This document shows positions 45,622 through 55,412 of a stretch of 64,000 nucleotides of DNA, in pieces. Positions within the stretch are counted from its first letter, which is position 1. The number at the start of each line of letters is the position of its first letter. The position numbers were made by a program, and so were the translations under genes. The notes under the pieces are model-generated. The model saw nothing but the letters and a program-made list of their open reading frames with translations, made no database searches and had not been told where the DNA came from. Source of the DNA: Segetibacter aerophilus (GTDB lineage Bacteria; Bacteroidota; Bacteroidia; Chitinophagales; Chitinophagaceae); NCBI RefSeq assembly GCF_007991655.1, contig NZ_BJYT01000015.1, forward strand, positions 41,102 to 105,101. The letters are read 5' to 3'.

Positions 45622-46770
45622 ATGCAAAACCAGCAACGCTATATTGCTCACTTCGATCTCGACAGCTTTTTTGTTTCTGTGGAGGTTTTGAAAGATCCTT
45701 CCTTAAAAGGCAAAGCTGTATTGGTTGGCGGTCACAGTGAACGTGGTGTTGTAACAGCCTGCAGTTATGAGGCTCGAAAGTTTGGAGTACACAGCGCAAT
45801 GCCAATGAAGAAGGCCCTAAAGCTTTGTCCACACGCAACTGTCGTTGGTGGCAGCAGGGGAGACTACAGTAAGTACTCAAGAATTGTAACAGAAATTATT
45901 GCTGCAAAAGCGCCTTTATTTGAGAAGGCTTCAATCGACGAATTTTACATTGACCTTACAGGGATGGATAAATACTTTGATCCATTCAAATGGACAATTG
46001 ATTTGCGTCAGGAAATTATTGATAAAACAGGTTTGCCCATTTCTTTTGCTTTAGCCAGCAATAAGCTGGTGGCAAAAATTGCTACGGATGAGGCCAAACC
46101 TAATGGTTATATACAAGTGGCTCCAGGCTTTGAAAAACAATTTTTAGGTCAGTTAAAGGTGAATAAAATACCGGGCGTCGGAGCACACATGTACCAAACC
46201 TTGCTGGCAATGGGTATCCAGACAATCCAAGACATTAGCAATTACGATGTGAAAGAGTTGGAACGTAAATTAGGTGGATACGGCCTCGAGTTGTGGAATA
46301 AATCCCAGGGCATTCACACAGGACAAGTATCAGCTTATCATGAAGCAAAATCGATTTCTACTGAAAATACTTTTCATGAAAATAGTGCTGATATTTCTTT
46401 TTTGCTAAAAGAGCTGGTGAGAATGACCGAACGGGTAGCCTACGAACTTCGGCAAGATGAAAAATTAGCAGGCTGTATCGCTGTTAAAATACGTTATAGC
46501 GATTTCAGTACTTTCAACAGGCAGGTAGCAATTGACTACACAAACAGAGACGACGAGTTGATCCACATTGCGAAAGATCTTTTTACAAAATTATACAAAG
46601 CTGGTGCACCGGTGAGACTCCTTGGCGTACGACTAACGGAACTTACCAACTTTGCCGTGCAGGCAAACTTGTTTGATGATATCGGAAAGAAGAATGATTT
46701 GTATAAAGCCATTGACGATGTAAAAAATAAGTTTGGAAAAACGGCTTTGAAGAAGGCCAGAACGGTTTAA
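45622..46770 (+). CDS. dinB: DNA polymerase IV (translesion)
   Basis: This Y-family polymerase bypasses DNA damage. The catalytic acidic residues lie in IAHFDLDSFFVSVE and KASIDEFYIDLTGM. The helix-hairpin-helix thumb KIPGVGAHMYQTLLAMG and the little-finger C-terminal domain are present. No obvious C-terminal clamp-binding motif was picked out. The length of 382 aa is normal. It is a single gene. Confidence 0.95.
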   Translation: MQNQQRYIAHFDLDSFFVSVEVLKDPSLKGKAVLVGGHSERGVVTACSYEARKFGVHSAMPMKKALKLCPHATVVGGSRGDYSKYSRIVTEIIAAKAPLFEKASIDEFYIDLTGMDKYFDPFKWTIDLRQEIIDKTGLPISFALASNKLVAKIATDEAKPNGYIQVAPGFEKQFLGQLKVNKIPGVGAHMYQTLLAMGIQTIQDISNYDVKELERKLGGYGLELWNKSQGIHTGQVSAYHEAKSISTENTFHENSADISFLLKELVRMTERVAYELRQDEKLAGCIAVKIRYSDFSTFNRQVAIDYTNRDDELIHIAKDLFTKLYKAGAPVRLLGVRLTELTNFAVQANLFDDIGKKNDLYKAIDDVKNKFGKTALKKARTV

Positions 46771-46976
46771 ATATTTCCGTCGTACTAATTATTTCATATG
46801 CCAATTTCGAGGCGGTACGGCGATCCTCTTTCATGTATAACAAGTATTTCCTTGCAAAAATTCCTGCTTTTATCCATCGAACTTCCAGTAAAAAATCTGG
46901 TTCGAAAATCCTTACTCTATTAATTTAGTGGGATATTCCTTACCTTCGTTCACCTTAAACAAAAAATCTTTTTACT

Positions 46977-47612
46977 ATGAGTTTACACTTAGGAGATGAA
47001 GTTCCAAATTTTCAAGCTACTACAACTATTGGTCAGTTAGACTTTTATGAATACCTGGGTGATAGCTGGGGTGTTTTATTTTCTCACCCTGCTGACTATA
47101 CCCCGGTTTGTACAACTGAATTAGGCAGAACCGCCCTTCTGCAAGACGAATTTGCAAAAAGAAATGTAAAGGTGCTTGCGGTAAGTGTTGACCCTGTTGA
47201 TAAACACCACGGGTGGGTAAACGACATTAATGAAACCCAGAATTGCGATGTTCAATTCCCCATCATTGCCGACGAAGACAGAAAAGTGGCCACTTTATAT
47301 GATATGATCCATCCGAATGCTTCTGCAACTGCAACGGTGCGTTCGCTTTTTATAATAGGACCAGACAAAAAACTGAAGCTGTCAATAACTTATCCTGCGA
47401 GTACAGGTCGTAACTTTTTTGAAGTTATCCGTGTTATCGATAGCCTCCAATTGACGGCTAACTACAGCGTTGCAACTCCTGCTAACTGGGAAGAAGGCCA
47501 GGATGTAATTGTGGTGCCTGCAATTAGTACTGAAGACGCCATAAAGAAATTTCCTAAGGGAGTGAATGTTGTAAAACCGTACCTGAGATATACTCCTCAA
47601 CCAAATAAGTAG
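46977..47612 (+). CDS. Peroxiredoxin, 1-Cys (Prx6-type)
   Basis: This thiol peroxidase reduces hydrogen peroxide and alkyl peroxides. The catalytic motif is SHPADYTPVCTTEL with the peroxidatic Cys. HGWVNDINETQNCDVQFPI follows, typical of Prx6-like enzymes, and there is a long C-terminal dimerisation arm. The Cys at QNCDVQ is in the central part and is not the usual resolving Cys. The length of 211 aa fits. It is cytoplasmic, without a signal peptide. A -7-like TACCTTCG lies about 30 bases upstream. Confidence 0.92.
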   Translation: MSLHLGDEVPNFQATTTIGQLDFYEYLGDSWGVLFSHPADYTPVCTTELGRTALLQDEFAKRNVKVLAVSVDPVDKHHGWVNDINETQNCDVQFPIIADEDRKVATLYDMIHPNASATATVRSLFIIGPDKKLKLSITYPASTGRNFFEVIRVIDSLQLTANYSVATPANWEEGQDVIVVPAISTEDAIKKFPKGVNVVKPYLRYTPQPNK

Positions 47613-47631
47613 AACCGGGATTTATAAGTTT

Positions 47632-47673
47632 AAAAGGATTATGATGAGAAACAATATTCATCATAATCCTTTT
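47632..47673. terminator. 16-bp bidirectional terminator
   Basis: AAAAGGATTATGATGA at 47632-47647 pairs perfectly with TCATCATAATCCTTTT at 47658-47673. It lies between the convergent peroxiredoxin and pseudouridine-synthase genes. Confidence 0.92.
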
Positions 47674-47700
47674 TTATTTCGTTCTGAACCGTCAAATCTT

Positions 47701-48423
47701 TTAAATCGTAGTTCTTACATTTTTCCTCAACTGCTGGAGCAGGGCTTTCAAATCTTTTGATAAAGGTGCTTCCAGCTCGTGTTTTGTGCCTTCGGCATCT
47801 GTAAATTTTAGTTGTAAGGAGTGCAAACCAAGCCTGTTCAACAATGGCCTTTCTTCCCATTCGTCTTTGCTTAGTTTGAACTTTCGTTTAATTGATGAAA
47901 GCAAAATAGGCTGTCCATCTCCGTAAAGCTCGTCGCAAACAACAGGATTGCCTACATACTTTGAATGTACCCTGATTTGATGCGTGCGGCCAGTATGGAT
48001 TTGGAACTGAACCCATGAGTACAGCCCGAACTCTTCAAGCACTTTGTAATCGGTAACAGAAGGGCGGCCTTTTTTATTAGCCATCATTAAAGTGGTTTTA
48101 CCAGGGTGTTCCATTATAGGAACATCAATGGTTCCCTCCCTATTCATCAGCGTTCCATTAACCAAGCCCACATAAAATTTTTCAACTTCACGCCCTTCGA
48201 ATTTCTGCGACAGGTCTTTATGAGTTGCTTCATCTTTAGCAAAAATGATTAGGCCGCTTGTGTCTTTGTCAAGCCGATGAATGGTGTAGATCTTACCAAA
48301 CTGTTCCTGCAAAATACTTTTAGCCGAAGGGTCTTTTCCAAACCGGTCAGGAATGGATAAAAGACCGGCAGGTTTGTTTATAGCAATAAATTGTTCGTTT
48401 TGAAAAATGATGTCGAATTTCAT
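47701..48423 (-). CDS. RluA-family RNA pseudouridine synthase
   Basis: This enzyme converts uridine to pseudouridine in rRNA or tRNA. The catalytic Asp is in YTIHRLDKDTSGLIIFAKD. TGRTHQIRVHSKYVGNPVV is the second family block. The N-terminus begins directly in the catalytic fold (IIFQNEQFIAINKPAGLLSI), so no S4 domain is present, as in the RluC/RluA short branch. The target position is unknown. A repeat copy lies just upstream. Confidence 0.9.
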   Translation of the reverse strand: MKFDIIFQNEQFIAINKPAGLLSIPDRFGKDPSAKSILQEQFGKIYTIHRLDKDTSGLIIFAKDEATHKDLSQKFEGREVEKFYVGLVNGTLMNREGTIDVPIMEHPGKTTLMMANKKGRPSVTDYKVLEEFGLYSWVQFQIHTGRTHQIRVHSKYVGNPVVCDELYGDGQPILLSSIKRKFKLSKDEWEERPLLNRLGLHSLQLKFTDAEGTKHELEAPLSKDLKALLQQLRKNVRTTI

Positions 48424-48451
48424 GAAAAGTAAAAAGTTGTATTAGAATGTT

Positions 48452-48476
48452 GCTGTACAAGTGTGCGACGCAACGA
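48452..48476 (+). repeat. Dispersed intergenic repeat, type 2
   Basis: This is a 25-base element with left flank GCTGTACAAGTG and the core TGCGACGCAAC, identical to the inverted copy at 55191-55215. It lies between the two pseudouridine-synthase genes. Confidence 0.75.
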
Positions 48477-48526
48477 CGATGAATTGGAAACCTGACGCTC
48501 GTGAAAAAAGGATAATAATTGTTCTG

Positions 48527-49627
48527 TTATTCCTTAATTTTTACGAAAGACTGATTCATAAACTTAAGGAGGCGGATTTCTTTTTCTTTTAGCAAACGCC
48601 ATCGCCCCCGTTGTACATCCTTCTTAGTGAGGCCTGCAAACATTACGCGGTCCAGGGCTTTTACATCATACTTCAGGTGTTCGAAAATACGGCGAACGAT
48701 ACGGTTACGACCACTATGGATCTCAACACCAATGATGCTTTTATCTTTTGGATCGGCGTACGCGATGACATCGGGAGCGACAAAGCCGTCCTCGAGTGTG
48801 ATGCCTGAAGCGATCTTATCCATGTCATTTTTAGTTAAAGCCCGGTCGAGCCTTACTTCGTACACCTTTTTGATTTCATGCTTGGGATGCGACAACTTCT
48901 GGGCGAGATCTCCGTCGTTTGTAAGTAACAAAACCCCGGAAGTATTGCGGTCTAACCGGCCAACAGGATATACGCGTTCGTCAGTTGCAGTGCGAACAAG
49001 GTCGAGCACCGTCTTGCGTCCTTGAGGGTCTTCGGAAGTTGTAATGTAATCTTTGGGCTTGTTTAGTAATATGTAAACAAAGTTCTTACTTGGCGTGACT
49101 TTCTTATTTCCAACCTTTATAATATCTGTCGGCGCAACCTTCATTCCCGGATCGGTTGCGGGCTCACCATTTACGGTAACCTTGCCTTCTTTAACCCAAA
49201 TAGCCGCATCGCGCCTTGAGCACATGCCGCCGTGGGCAATGTATTTATTCAAAGGCATTACGTCTGTTGCACCTCTCTCAAATTGCCCTTTCGTGGCAAC
49301 TGTTTTCGCTGGTGCTTTTTTGCCGGTTAAAACTTTTGCTGCTGAAGGTGTTGCGGTTTCCGGAGCATCAGCTACTGGTTTTGTAACGGTACCTTCAACT
49401 TCTTTCTTGGGGTATTTATTAGGTCGTCCTGTTTTAGACGGAGCAGAAGGAGGAGGAGGAGTTTGTTGTCTTTGCTGTCTTTCTGCTCTTTTTCTTTCAA
49501 AGTGTGCTTCTATTGCTGCAGCTTTTTCTTTTTTCTCTTTTCTTTTTTGCTGCTTAATTTCTTCTTTAATCGCGCTTCCTTTCTTTTGTTTTACAAACTT
49601 TTGGAAGTTGTCTGAGCGTGCGGGCAT
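48527..49627 (-). CDS. RsuA/RluB-family pseudouridine synthase with long basic N-terminus
   Basis: This is a 366-aa rRNA pseudouridine synthase. The first ~125 residues are a low-complexity, Lys/Glu/Pro/Ala-rich extension that may bind rRNA. An S4 domain (PLNKYIAHGGMCSRRDAAIW, GKVTVNGEPA) follows. The catalytic domain has VGRLDRNTSGVLLLTNDGD with the catalytic Asp, and NRIVRRIFEHL. The extension is longer than in E. coli RluB but usual for Bacteroidota. The target, probably a 23S site, is inferred. Confidence 0.93.
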   Translation of the reverse strand: MPARSDNFQKFVKQKKGSAIKEEIKQQKRKEKKEKAAAIEAHFERKRAERQQRQQTPPPPSAPSKTGRPNKYPKKEVEGTVTKPVADAPETATPSAAKVLTGKKAPAKTVATKGQFERGATDVMPLNKYIAHGGMCSRRDAAIWVKEGKVTVNGEPATDPGMKVAPTDIIKVGNKKVTPSKNFVYILLNKPKDYITTSEDPQGRKTVLDLVRTATDERVYPVGRLDRNTSGVLLLTNDGDLAQKLSHPKHEIKKVYEVRLDRALTKNDMDKIASGITLEDGFVAPDVIAYADPKDKSIIGVEIHSGRNRIVRRIFEHLKYDVKALDRVMFAGLTKKDVQRGRWRLLKEKEIRLLKFMNQSFVKIKE

Positions 49628-49697
49628 GTGTGCTTATTTTAAACGCTTGCTGTTTTACAACAGTAAATATTGATACCTGGTAAAGGTAGAATTAAAA

Positions 49698-49719
49698 AAG
49701 CAGACCAATTGGCCTGCTT
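49698..49719 (-). terminator. Terminator of the LTxxQ gene
   Basis: AAGCAG at 49698-49703 pairs with CTGCTT at 49714-49719, with a one-base mismatch and a further CC/GG pair inside. A U run follows on the minus strand. It is moderate in strength. Confidence 0.55.
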
Positions 49720-49753
49720 AAGTGTGGGCGATCGAACTGCAACTTTTTCTTAA

Positions 49754-50398
49754 TTATTTAACAGCAGAACGATTAGGGCGGTTTTTCTGGCGGCTCTTAA
49801 GCTGTTCTTTTTGATCATTGGTAAGCAATGCTTCCATGTCAGATCTATGTTGTTTCATTAATTTTTTCATTTGCTCTTTCTTTTCATCCTCGCTTACTGA
49901 AGCGTTTTGCTTTATGTTTTCAAGGCTGGTTTTAAAGCTTGAATTGATAGAGCTTATTTTTGCAGATTGGTCAGGAGTAAGATTTAGATCTTTTGTTATG
50001 TCGTTAAACTTATTTTCTCGTCCACCTTCTTTTCTGCCTTCCTTAAAATCTTTGGCATATTTAGAAAACTGCTCTTTTTGTTCCGGAGTTAATATAGCTG
50101 CTATTTTTTCTCTATGGTCTTTTGCAATTGCCTCGCGCCGCTGCTTTTGTTGATCTACTGCAATGTTTCCTTGTTTTTTCAAATCCTGCATTTGTTGCCT
50201 GAAATTCTCATTGATGGTCTTCATCTGTGCCTTTTGGGCATCCGTCAAATTCAGCTTGTCCAAATTTTCACCGTGTTTGAAATGCTTGTTTTTGAACTCT
50301 TTGCGCTGGTTTTCATTCTTGTTTGAATTGCCATTTTTTTGCGCCATTGCTGAGAAGGTTAACGCAACCGCGATCAAGCCTAGTATGATCTTTTTCAT
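49754..50398 (-). CDS. Periplasmic LTxxQ (Spy/CpxP-like) protein
   Basis: This is a 214-aa exported helical protein with a signal peptide MKKIILGLIAVALTFSAMAQ. Two or three LTxxQ-type motifs are seen: LNLTDAQKAQMKTI, AILTPEQKEQF and LNLTPDQSAKI, then LLTNDQKEQL. The rest is Lys/Glu/Gln-rich coil. Spy and CpxP are periplasmic chaperones or stress sensors in enteric bacteria. The same role here is an inference. No Cpx-like two-component genes are near. Confidence 0.85.
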   Translation of the reverse strand: MKKIILGLIAVALTFSAMAQKNGNSNKNENQRKEFKNKHFKHGENLDKLNLTDAQKAQMKTINENFRQQMQDLKKQGNIAVDQQKQRREAIAKDHREKIAAILTPEQKEQFSKYAKDFKEGRKEGGRENKFNDITKDLNLTPDQSAKISSINSSFKTSLENIKQNASVSEDEKKEQMKKLMKQHRSDMEALLTNDQKEQLKSRQKNRPNRSAVK

Positions 50399-50570
50399 GT
50401 GTTTTTTTGTTTATTGCAATAAGTAGACATAGACTAGTATTCTAAGTTTAAACACACATAGAGGGATCAGTGTTAATTATAAACAAAAGAAAATTTGGTA
50501 TCTTCCAAACACTTGTGATGCTTTTTGCGGCAATTCTTGAGAAACATTTCCCCGAAACAAAGAGACATTT

Positions 50571-51743
50571 ATGAAGTACTTTTTTATCATCGTCGCCCTA
50601 ACTTATTTGACACTTCCATCTTCAGCCCAGGAATATAAAAAAGTACATAGTGAAGCGATCGTTGTAGATACTCACAACGACATCCTCACTGCAGCATTTG
50701 AAAAGCATGTAAGCTTTGACAACGATTTAAAGGGCAAAACGCACAGTGATTTGCAGCGCCTGAGACAAGGCGGAGTTGACGTTCAAATTTTTTCCGTTTG
50801 GTGTGATGGTCTTAAGAAAAATCCTTTTGCGTATGCTAATCAACAGATAGATACACTTGATGCATGGATTGCCAGGAACCCAAGCAAGATAATGCTGGTA
50901 AGAAATCCTAACGAACTGAGCGCTGCAGTATCACAAAACAAACTTGCTGCTTTGATTGGAGTTGAGGGCGGGCACATGATAGAAAATAGCCTTAGCAAGC
51001 TAGATACTTTGTTTGGCCGTGGCGTTCGTTATATGACACTTACCTGGAACAACTCTACTCCCTGGGCTACTTCCGCGATGGAAGAAACGAACGATACATC
51101 GTTACACCAACCAAAAGGTTTAAGTGCATTCGGGAAAGAAGTGGTACAGCATATGAACAAACTTGGAATGATAGTAGACCTTTCACATGTCGGGGAACGT
51201 ACTTTTTGGGATGCAATTAATACTACCACGAAGCCCGTAATCTTGTCTCACAGCAGTGTGTATAGTTTAGCCCCCGTTTTTAGGAATGTAAAAGATGACC
51301 AGATAAAAGCTGTGGCTAAAAATGGAGGCGTTATACATCTAAATTTCTTTTCCGGTTTTCTTGACAGTAACTACATGAAAAGTTTTATAGCTTTTAGCAC
51401 AAAACATAAAGCCGAAAGGGATTCGCTGTTGAGGTTAAACCCGGAGCCATTCTTTGCCGATAATGTTTTGTCTGAAAAATATGCAAATGAGGTGCAGCAA
51501 ATGCGTCCTCCATTGTCGCTACTCTTAGATCATCTTAATTACATTGTCAAATTGGTAGGACCAGATCATGTTAGCCTCGGTTCTGACTTTGATGGCATTA
51601 ATTCTGCTCCCCAACAGTTGGATGACGTCACGAGCTATCCCCTGATCACAAAGGAGTTGCTTGCGAGAGGCTATAGTAAAAAAGACATCAAGAAGATTTT
51701 AGGTGGAAATTTTATGAGGGTATTTAAGGCCAATATGATGTAG
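50571..51743 (+). CDS. Membrane dipeptidase-like enzyme (M19 family)
   Basis: This is an exported zinc dipeptidase of the renal-dipeptidase family, with a signal peptide MKYFFIIVALTYLTLPSSAQ. The metal motifs are VDTHNDIL (His, Asp), IGVEGGHMI (Glu), VDLSHVGE (His), LSHSSVYSL (His) and LGSDFDGIN (Asp). It probably works in the periplasm on L-D or D-amino-acid dipeptides from peptidoglycan or food. The length of 390 aa is normal. A DUF6624 gene follows on the same strand, 70 bases away. Confidence 0.92.
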   Translation: MKYFFIIVALTYLTLPSSAQEYKKVHSEAIVVDTHNDILTAAFEKHVSFDNDLKGKTHSDLQRLRQGGVDVQIFSVWCDGLKKNPFAYANQQIDTLDAWIARNPSKIMLVRNPNELSAAVSQNKLAALIGVEGGHMIENSLSKLDTLFGRGVRYMTLTWNNSTPWATSAMEETNDTSLHQPKGLSAFGKEVVQHMNKLGMIVDLSHVGERTFWDAINTTTKPVILSHSSVYSLAPVFRNVKDDQIKAVAKNGGVIHLNFFSGFLDSNYMKSFIAFSTKHKAERDSLLRLNPEPFFADNVLSEKYANEVQQMRPPLSLLLDHLNYIVKLVGPDHVSLGSDFDGINSAPQQLDDVTSYPLITKELLARGYSKKDIKKILGGNFMRVFKANMM

Positions 51744-51813
51744 CGGATTAACAAAAAAATTTCTCCATCTTAAAAGCAGTCTTCAAAATCCACACATTCT
51801 CAAACAGCCAATT

Positions 51814-52800
51814 ATGAAACAATCCATAATATTTCTGGTGCTTTTTATTTCAACACCTGTAATTTTTGCGCAGAATAATTTTGATGAATACGGAAAGTTT
51901 GCTAAAAAAGCCGATTCTCTGTACTACTTGAAGGACTATAAAAACGCTGCTACTACATTCTCGCAAGCCTTTAGAGCAATTGGTTGGAAGGGTTCCCAAA
52001 AGGACAGGTACAACGCTGCCTGCTCCTGGGCTTTGGCGGGAGTTGCTGACAGCGCTTTTTATCAGCTTAATAATATTGTTGAGAAACAGAATTATACGAA
52101 TTACGCCCATATCACTTCTGATCCTGACCTTAATTCTTTGCATAAGGATAAGCGCTGGGCACAACTGATCGCACGCATAAAACAAAACAAAGACAAGGCA
52201 GAAGCCAATTTAAACAAGCCACTGGTTGCGCAGCTCGACAGTATTTATATTGAGGACCAGAAGTACAGGCAGCAGATAGATTCAATTGAAAAAAAATATG
52301 GTTGGGAGTCAAAGGAAATGACAGCGCATTGGAAAATTATTAATGAGAAGGATTCTATCAACTTGATTAAAGTAAAAAACATTCTTGACAAGCACGGTTG
52401 GCTGGGAGCAGATGTTGTAGGGGAGCAAGGAAATACAACGCTGTTTCTTGTTATTCAGCATTCAGATAGGGCAACGCAGGAAAAGTATCTGCCGATGATG
52501 CGAGATGCCGTAAAAAAAGGCAAAGCACGTGGAAGCAGTCTTGCACTACTTGAGGACAGGGTTGCATTAAGCCAGGGAAGAAGACAGCTATATGGTAGCC
52601 AGATTGGAGGTGATGCTGCAACTAAAACTTATTACGTCTTACCACTCGAAGACCCTGACAATGTTGATAAAAGACGAGCTGAAGTTGGGCTTCAACCATT
52701 GGCTGATTATGTAAGACAATGGCAAATAAAATGGGACGTTGAACAATACAAAAAAGACCTTCCATCAATTGAAGCTAAGCGTGTTGGGAAAACAAATTAA
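51814..52800 (+). CDS. Exported DUF6624-type protein
   Basis: This is a 328-aa exported protein with a signal peptide (about residues 1-20, ending IFAQ). The N-terminal half has tetratricopeptide-like helices (KADSLYYLKDYKNAATTFSQ, RYNAACSWALAG). The C-terminal half resembles DUF6624: GWLGADVVGEQGNTTLFLVI, KYLPMMRDAVKKGKARGSSL and RRQLYGSQIGGD. The function is unknown. Confidence 0.75.
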   Translation: MKQSIIFLVLFISTPVIFAQNNFDEYGKFAKKADSLYYLKDYKNAATTFSQAFRAIGWKGSQKDRYNAACSWALAGVADSAFYQLNNIVEKQNYTNYAHITSDPDLNSLHKDKRWAQLIARIKQNKDKAEANLNKPLVAQLDSIYIEDQKYRQQIDSIEKKYGWESKEMTAHWKIINEKDSINLIKVKNILDKHGWLGADVVGEQGNTTLFLVIQHSDRATQEKYLPMMRDAVKKGKARGSSLALLEDRVALSQGRRQLYGSQIGGDAATKTYYVLPLEDPDNVDKRRAEVGLQPLADYVRQWQIKWDVEQYKKDLPSIEAKRVGKTN

Positions 52801-52951
52801 AAATCTTCATTGGCTTTATTGCCTTCGTGCTACTGGGCAGGTGATGAAATACTAATTACAGAAAAGGTAGAATCAGCCTCTTAATTGTCTCTTTCAGCCA
52901 CCATCGAAAATAAAAAGTCGATCTATTTTTAATGTCTAAAATCTTTAAGAC

Positions 52952-53302
52952 ATGCAACCATCAAACAAAGAAATTGGCGAACGATTTTCCAAAGGAAACT
53001 TCTCATTCTGCTACGACTACTTTGCAGAAAATATCGAGTGGAAAATAATAGGAAATACAACTGTGCGAGGAAAAGAGGATGTGATAGCTTATTGCGATAA
53101 AATGAGTGCAGAAATTGGTTCTGATACTTTGATTAATTCCAATACAATTTTTGAAAACAACCAAATTGCAATTGAAGGAAATTGCCGTTTTGTTGGTCCA
53201 GACGGAAAGCCCAGCGAAATCGCCTATTGTGACGTATACCGTTTCGACAATAGTAAGATCGCAAGTATAACATCGTATTGTATTGAAACTAAAGAGGCCT
53301 AA
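52952..53302 (+). CDS. SnoaL/NTF2-like protein
   Basis: This is a 116-aa single-domain protein with a cone-like NTF2 fold: FAENIEWKIIGNTTVRGKED, NTIFENNQIAIEGNCRFVG and EIAYCDVYRFDNSKI. Such proteins act as small hydrolases, isomerases or binding domains. No catalytic residue can be assigned. It starts at ATG 52952. Confidence 0.8.
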   Translation: MQPSNKEIGERFSKGNFSFCYDYFAENIEWKIIGNTTVRGKEDVIAYCDKMSAEIGSDTLINSNTIFENNQIAIEGNCRFVGPDGKPSEIAYCDVYRFDNSKIASITSYCIETKEA

Positions 53303-53384
53303 CCTGTCGAAATAAATCTCATGCTTCTCGGGTAAATCTTCCCAGGCAACGCCTAGGTGTGAAAAAAGGAGAGGGAAAACACTT

Positions 53385-54980
53385 TTATTTCAGCACACTT
53401 AGTGCCTTCTGCACAAAATCGTCTGATTGGTTCATTACCTCGTAATATCCTTCATACCTCCACATCTGGCGGGCAATAAGGGCAGGAATTCTTTTAATAA
53501 TATAGGCTTTGTCTTTAGGGGCGACCTTAGTAAGATCAACCGAGTCTTTCATAGCAAAAGTCTTCAGCGCGTTCCACTCAACTTCGCCTGCCTTGAAACC
53601 TGCAAGGTCCGAGGTCTTTTTATATTGTTCGAACTCCTTTTTATGCTCTATAAAATAAGTATAAATAAAGTTGCTTAGCGTTCCTTTCAGGTACAGCTTC
53701 ATTATTTCTTTACCCATGCTTGCTGTGTCAAAAGGCACATAAATGTCTGGGGTAATGGCTCCGCCACCATATACGATTCTCCCTTTTGGAGTTTTAAATG
53801 CCGGACCTAATCGTTTTGTCGTATCGCCTTTTAGAACCTCCCCATTGTGAAAACGCTGGGTAACCTCTTCTTCATATTTATCATACCCTTCCTTGTAAGA
53901 CTTTTGAATATTTCTTCCGAGAGGCGAATAATAACGAGCTACAGTTAGACGAAGGGCGGATCCGTCGCTCAGCTCAAATTGCTCTTGCACCAGCCCCTTT
54001 CCGAAACTTCGTCGGCCAACTATGGTTGCCCTGTCCCAATCCTGCAATGCCCCGGCTAATACTTCGCTAGCGCTTGCAGAACCTTCATCCACCAATAATA
54101 CCAATTCACCTTTTTCAAACAAACCCGGTCTCTTGCACCTGTATTCGTTTTTAGGAACATGACTTCCCTGGGTATAAACGATCAATTTGTCTTCGTCTAA
54201 AAATTCGTCTGCTATGTTTACTGCCTGGCTAAGCAGGCCGCCACCGTTTCCACGAAGATCAAGTATTAGCTTTTGCATTTGTTGCGCCTTTAACTTTTCA
54301 AGCGCCTGCATAAACTCGGGGTAAGTAGTTTCAGCAAATTTGTTGATGTGTATAAAACCTGTGTTAGGAGTAATCATGTATGCCGCATCTACCGAGGGAA
54401 CAGCAATGGTACCACGGTTAACTGTAACCGGTACAAGCTGGCGATTTCGTAGCACTGTCAATTTCACCGGGCTTCCGCTTTCACCACGTAATAATTTCCT
54501 TATGTCATCCGCCTGCAAGTGTTTGCCCGCAATATTAATGCTGTCGTTAACTTTTATAAACTTGTCACCGACCATCAATCCGGCTTTTGCAGAAGGTCCT
54601 CCCGGAAGCACGTTTATAACATTTACCGTATCTGAAAAAAGTTGAAATTCTATGCCGATACCGCTGAAGTTGCCTCTTAAATCATCGTTTACGTATTCGA
54701 TGTCGCTTGCTGGAATAAATACAGAATGAGGGTCAAGTTGATGAAGAAGATTGTTAATCGCCCGATCACCAATAGAGTCAACGGGCACTTTGTCAACGTA
54801 CCTTAACCTAATCAGGTCCAGTACTTCCTGCATTGGACTTTTATTGCTGATAGTGAAGAAATTCTTTACGCCTGAATTTTCGTGCAGTTTGTACCCAACC
54901 ACCATCCCAATCACCATAATTATCGAAAATAATAACGGAAGCCAAACGTGCAATCTTTTATTTACCATACTGTCATTCAC
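53385..54980 (-). CDS. S41 C-terminal processing protease (CtpA/Prc-like)
   Basis: This 531-aa periplasmic serine protease is anchored by one transmembrane helix (about residues 12-31). A PDZ domain (about 100-185, with FSGIGIEFQLF) and the S41 domain follow. The catalytic Ser S303 (EGSASASEVL), D314 and Lys K328 (RRSFGKGLV) have the same spacing as E. coli Prc. Prc-type proteases trim C-termini and regulate cell-wall enzymes. It is divergent from the trehalose gene, with a repeat copy between. Confidence 0.93.
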   Translation of the reverse strand: MNDSMVNKRLHVWLPLLFSIIMVIGMVVGYKLHENSGVKNFFTISNKSPMQEVLDLIRLRYVDKVPVDSIGDRAINNLLHQLDPHSVFIPASDIEYVNDDLRGNFSGIGIEFQLFSDTVNVINVLPGGPSAKAGLMVGDKFIKVNDSINIAGKHLQADDIRKLLRGESGSPVKLTVLRNRQLVPVTVNRGTIAVPSVDAAYMITPNTGFIHINKFAETTYPEFMQALEKLKAQQMQKLILDLRGNGGGLLSQAVNIADEFLDEDKLIVYTQGSHVPKNEYRCKRPGLFEKGELVLLVDEGSASASEVLAGALQDWDRATIVGRRSFGKGLVQEQFELSDGSALRLTVARYYSPLGRNIQKSYKEGYDKYEEEVTQRFHNGEVLKGDTTKRLGPAFKTPKGRIVYGGGAITPDIYVPFDTASMGKEIMKLYLKGTLSNFIYTYFIEHKKEFEQYKKTSDLAGFKAGEVEWNALKTFAMKDSVDLTKVAPKDKAYIIKRIPALIARQMWRYEGYYEVMNQSDDFVQKALSVLK

Positions 54981-55412
54981 TTAAATAGTGTGCGAATTTC
55001 ACTAATTATGTCTAATAAAAAATAAAGTTCTTTCGCCAAAAACCCTTCAAAAAACGCCAAACCTTCGCGTTAATGGTTTTAGCCGTGCTTTTAATTACTT
55101 ACGCATTTTCCAAAGCCTTCGTTTTACCACGTCCCTTGATTGGTACCAGCAAAGTATTTTCTGTAGCCGGCATTAGTCACTAAAGAATTATCGTTGCGTC
55201 GCACACTTGTACAGCGATCTGGTAATAGGCGATAGTTCTCGGCGCAAAAGTTTGCACCTAACACCGGCTCTTGAGCTACAACCAGAGAAACTTTTTTTGT
55301 ATGTTTTCTTCGCTGTATTTCAATTGGCACAAACGTTTTCTTGCCCTAATTCTGTATTCCGGTGGCTTAATTTTTGAACCCTTTTCTCGTAAAATATTCA
55401 ATACGGAGTTGT
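54981..55412. other. 432-base divergent intergenic region
   Basis: It separates the S41 protease (minus) and the trehalose synthase gene (plus). It holds an inverted copy of the dispersed repeat at 55191-55215. A 68-codon minus-strand frame across it is rejected as a shadow of the repeat region. No RNA gene was seen. Confidence 0.6.
55191..55215 (-). repeat. Dispersed intergenic repeat, type 2 (inverted copy)
   Basis: It is identical over 25 bases to 48452-48476 but inverted. It lies in a divergent promoter region. Confidence 0.75.

Noticed and set aside
55124..55330. 68-codon minus-strand frame in the 54981-55412 spacer
   Set aside because: It spans the repeat copy, lacks a promoter or ribosome site and has an atypical composition.
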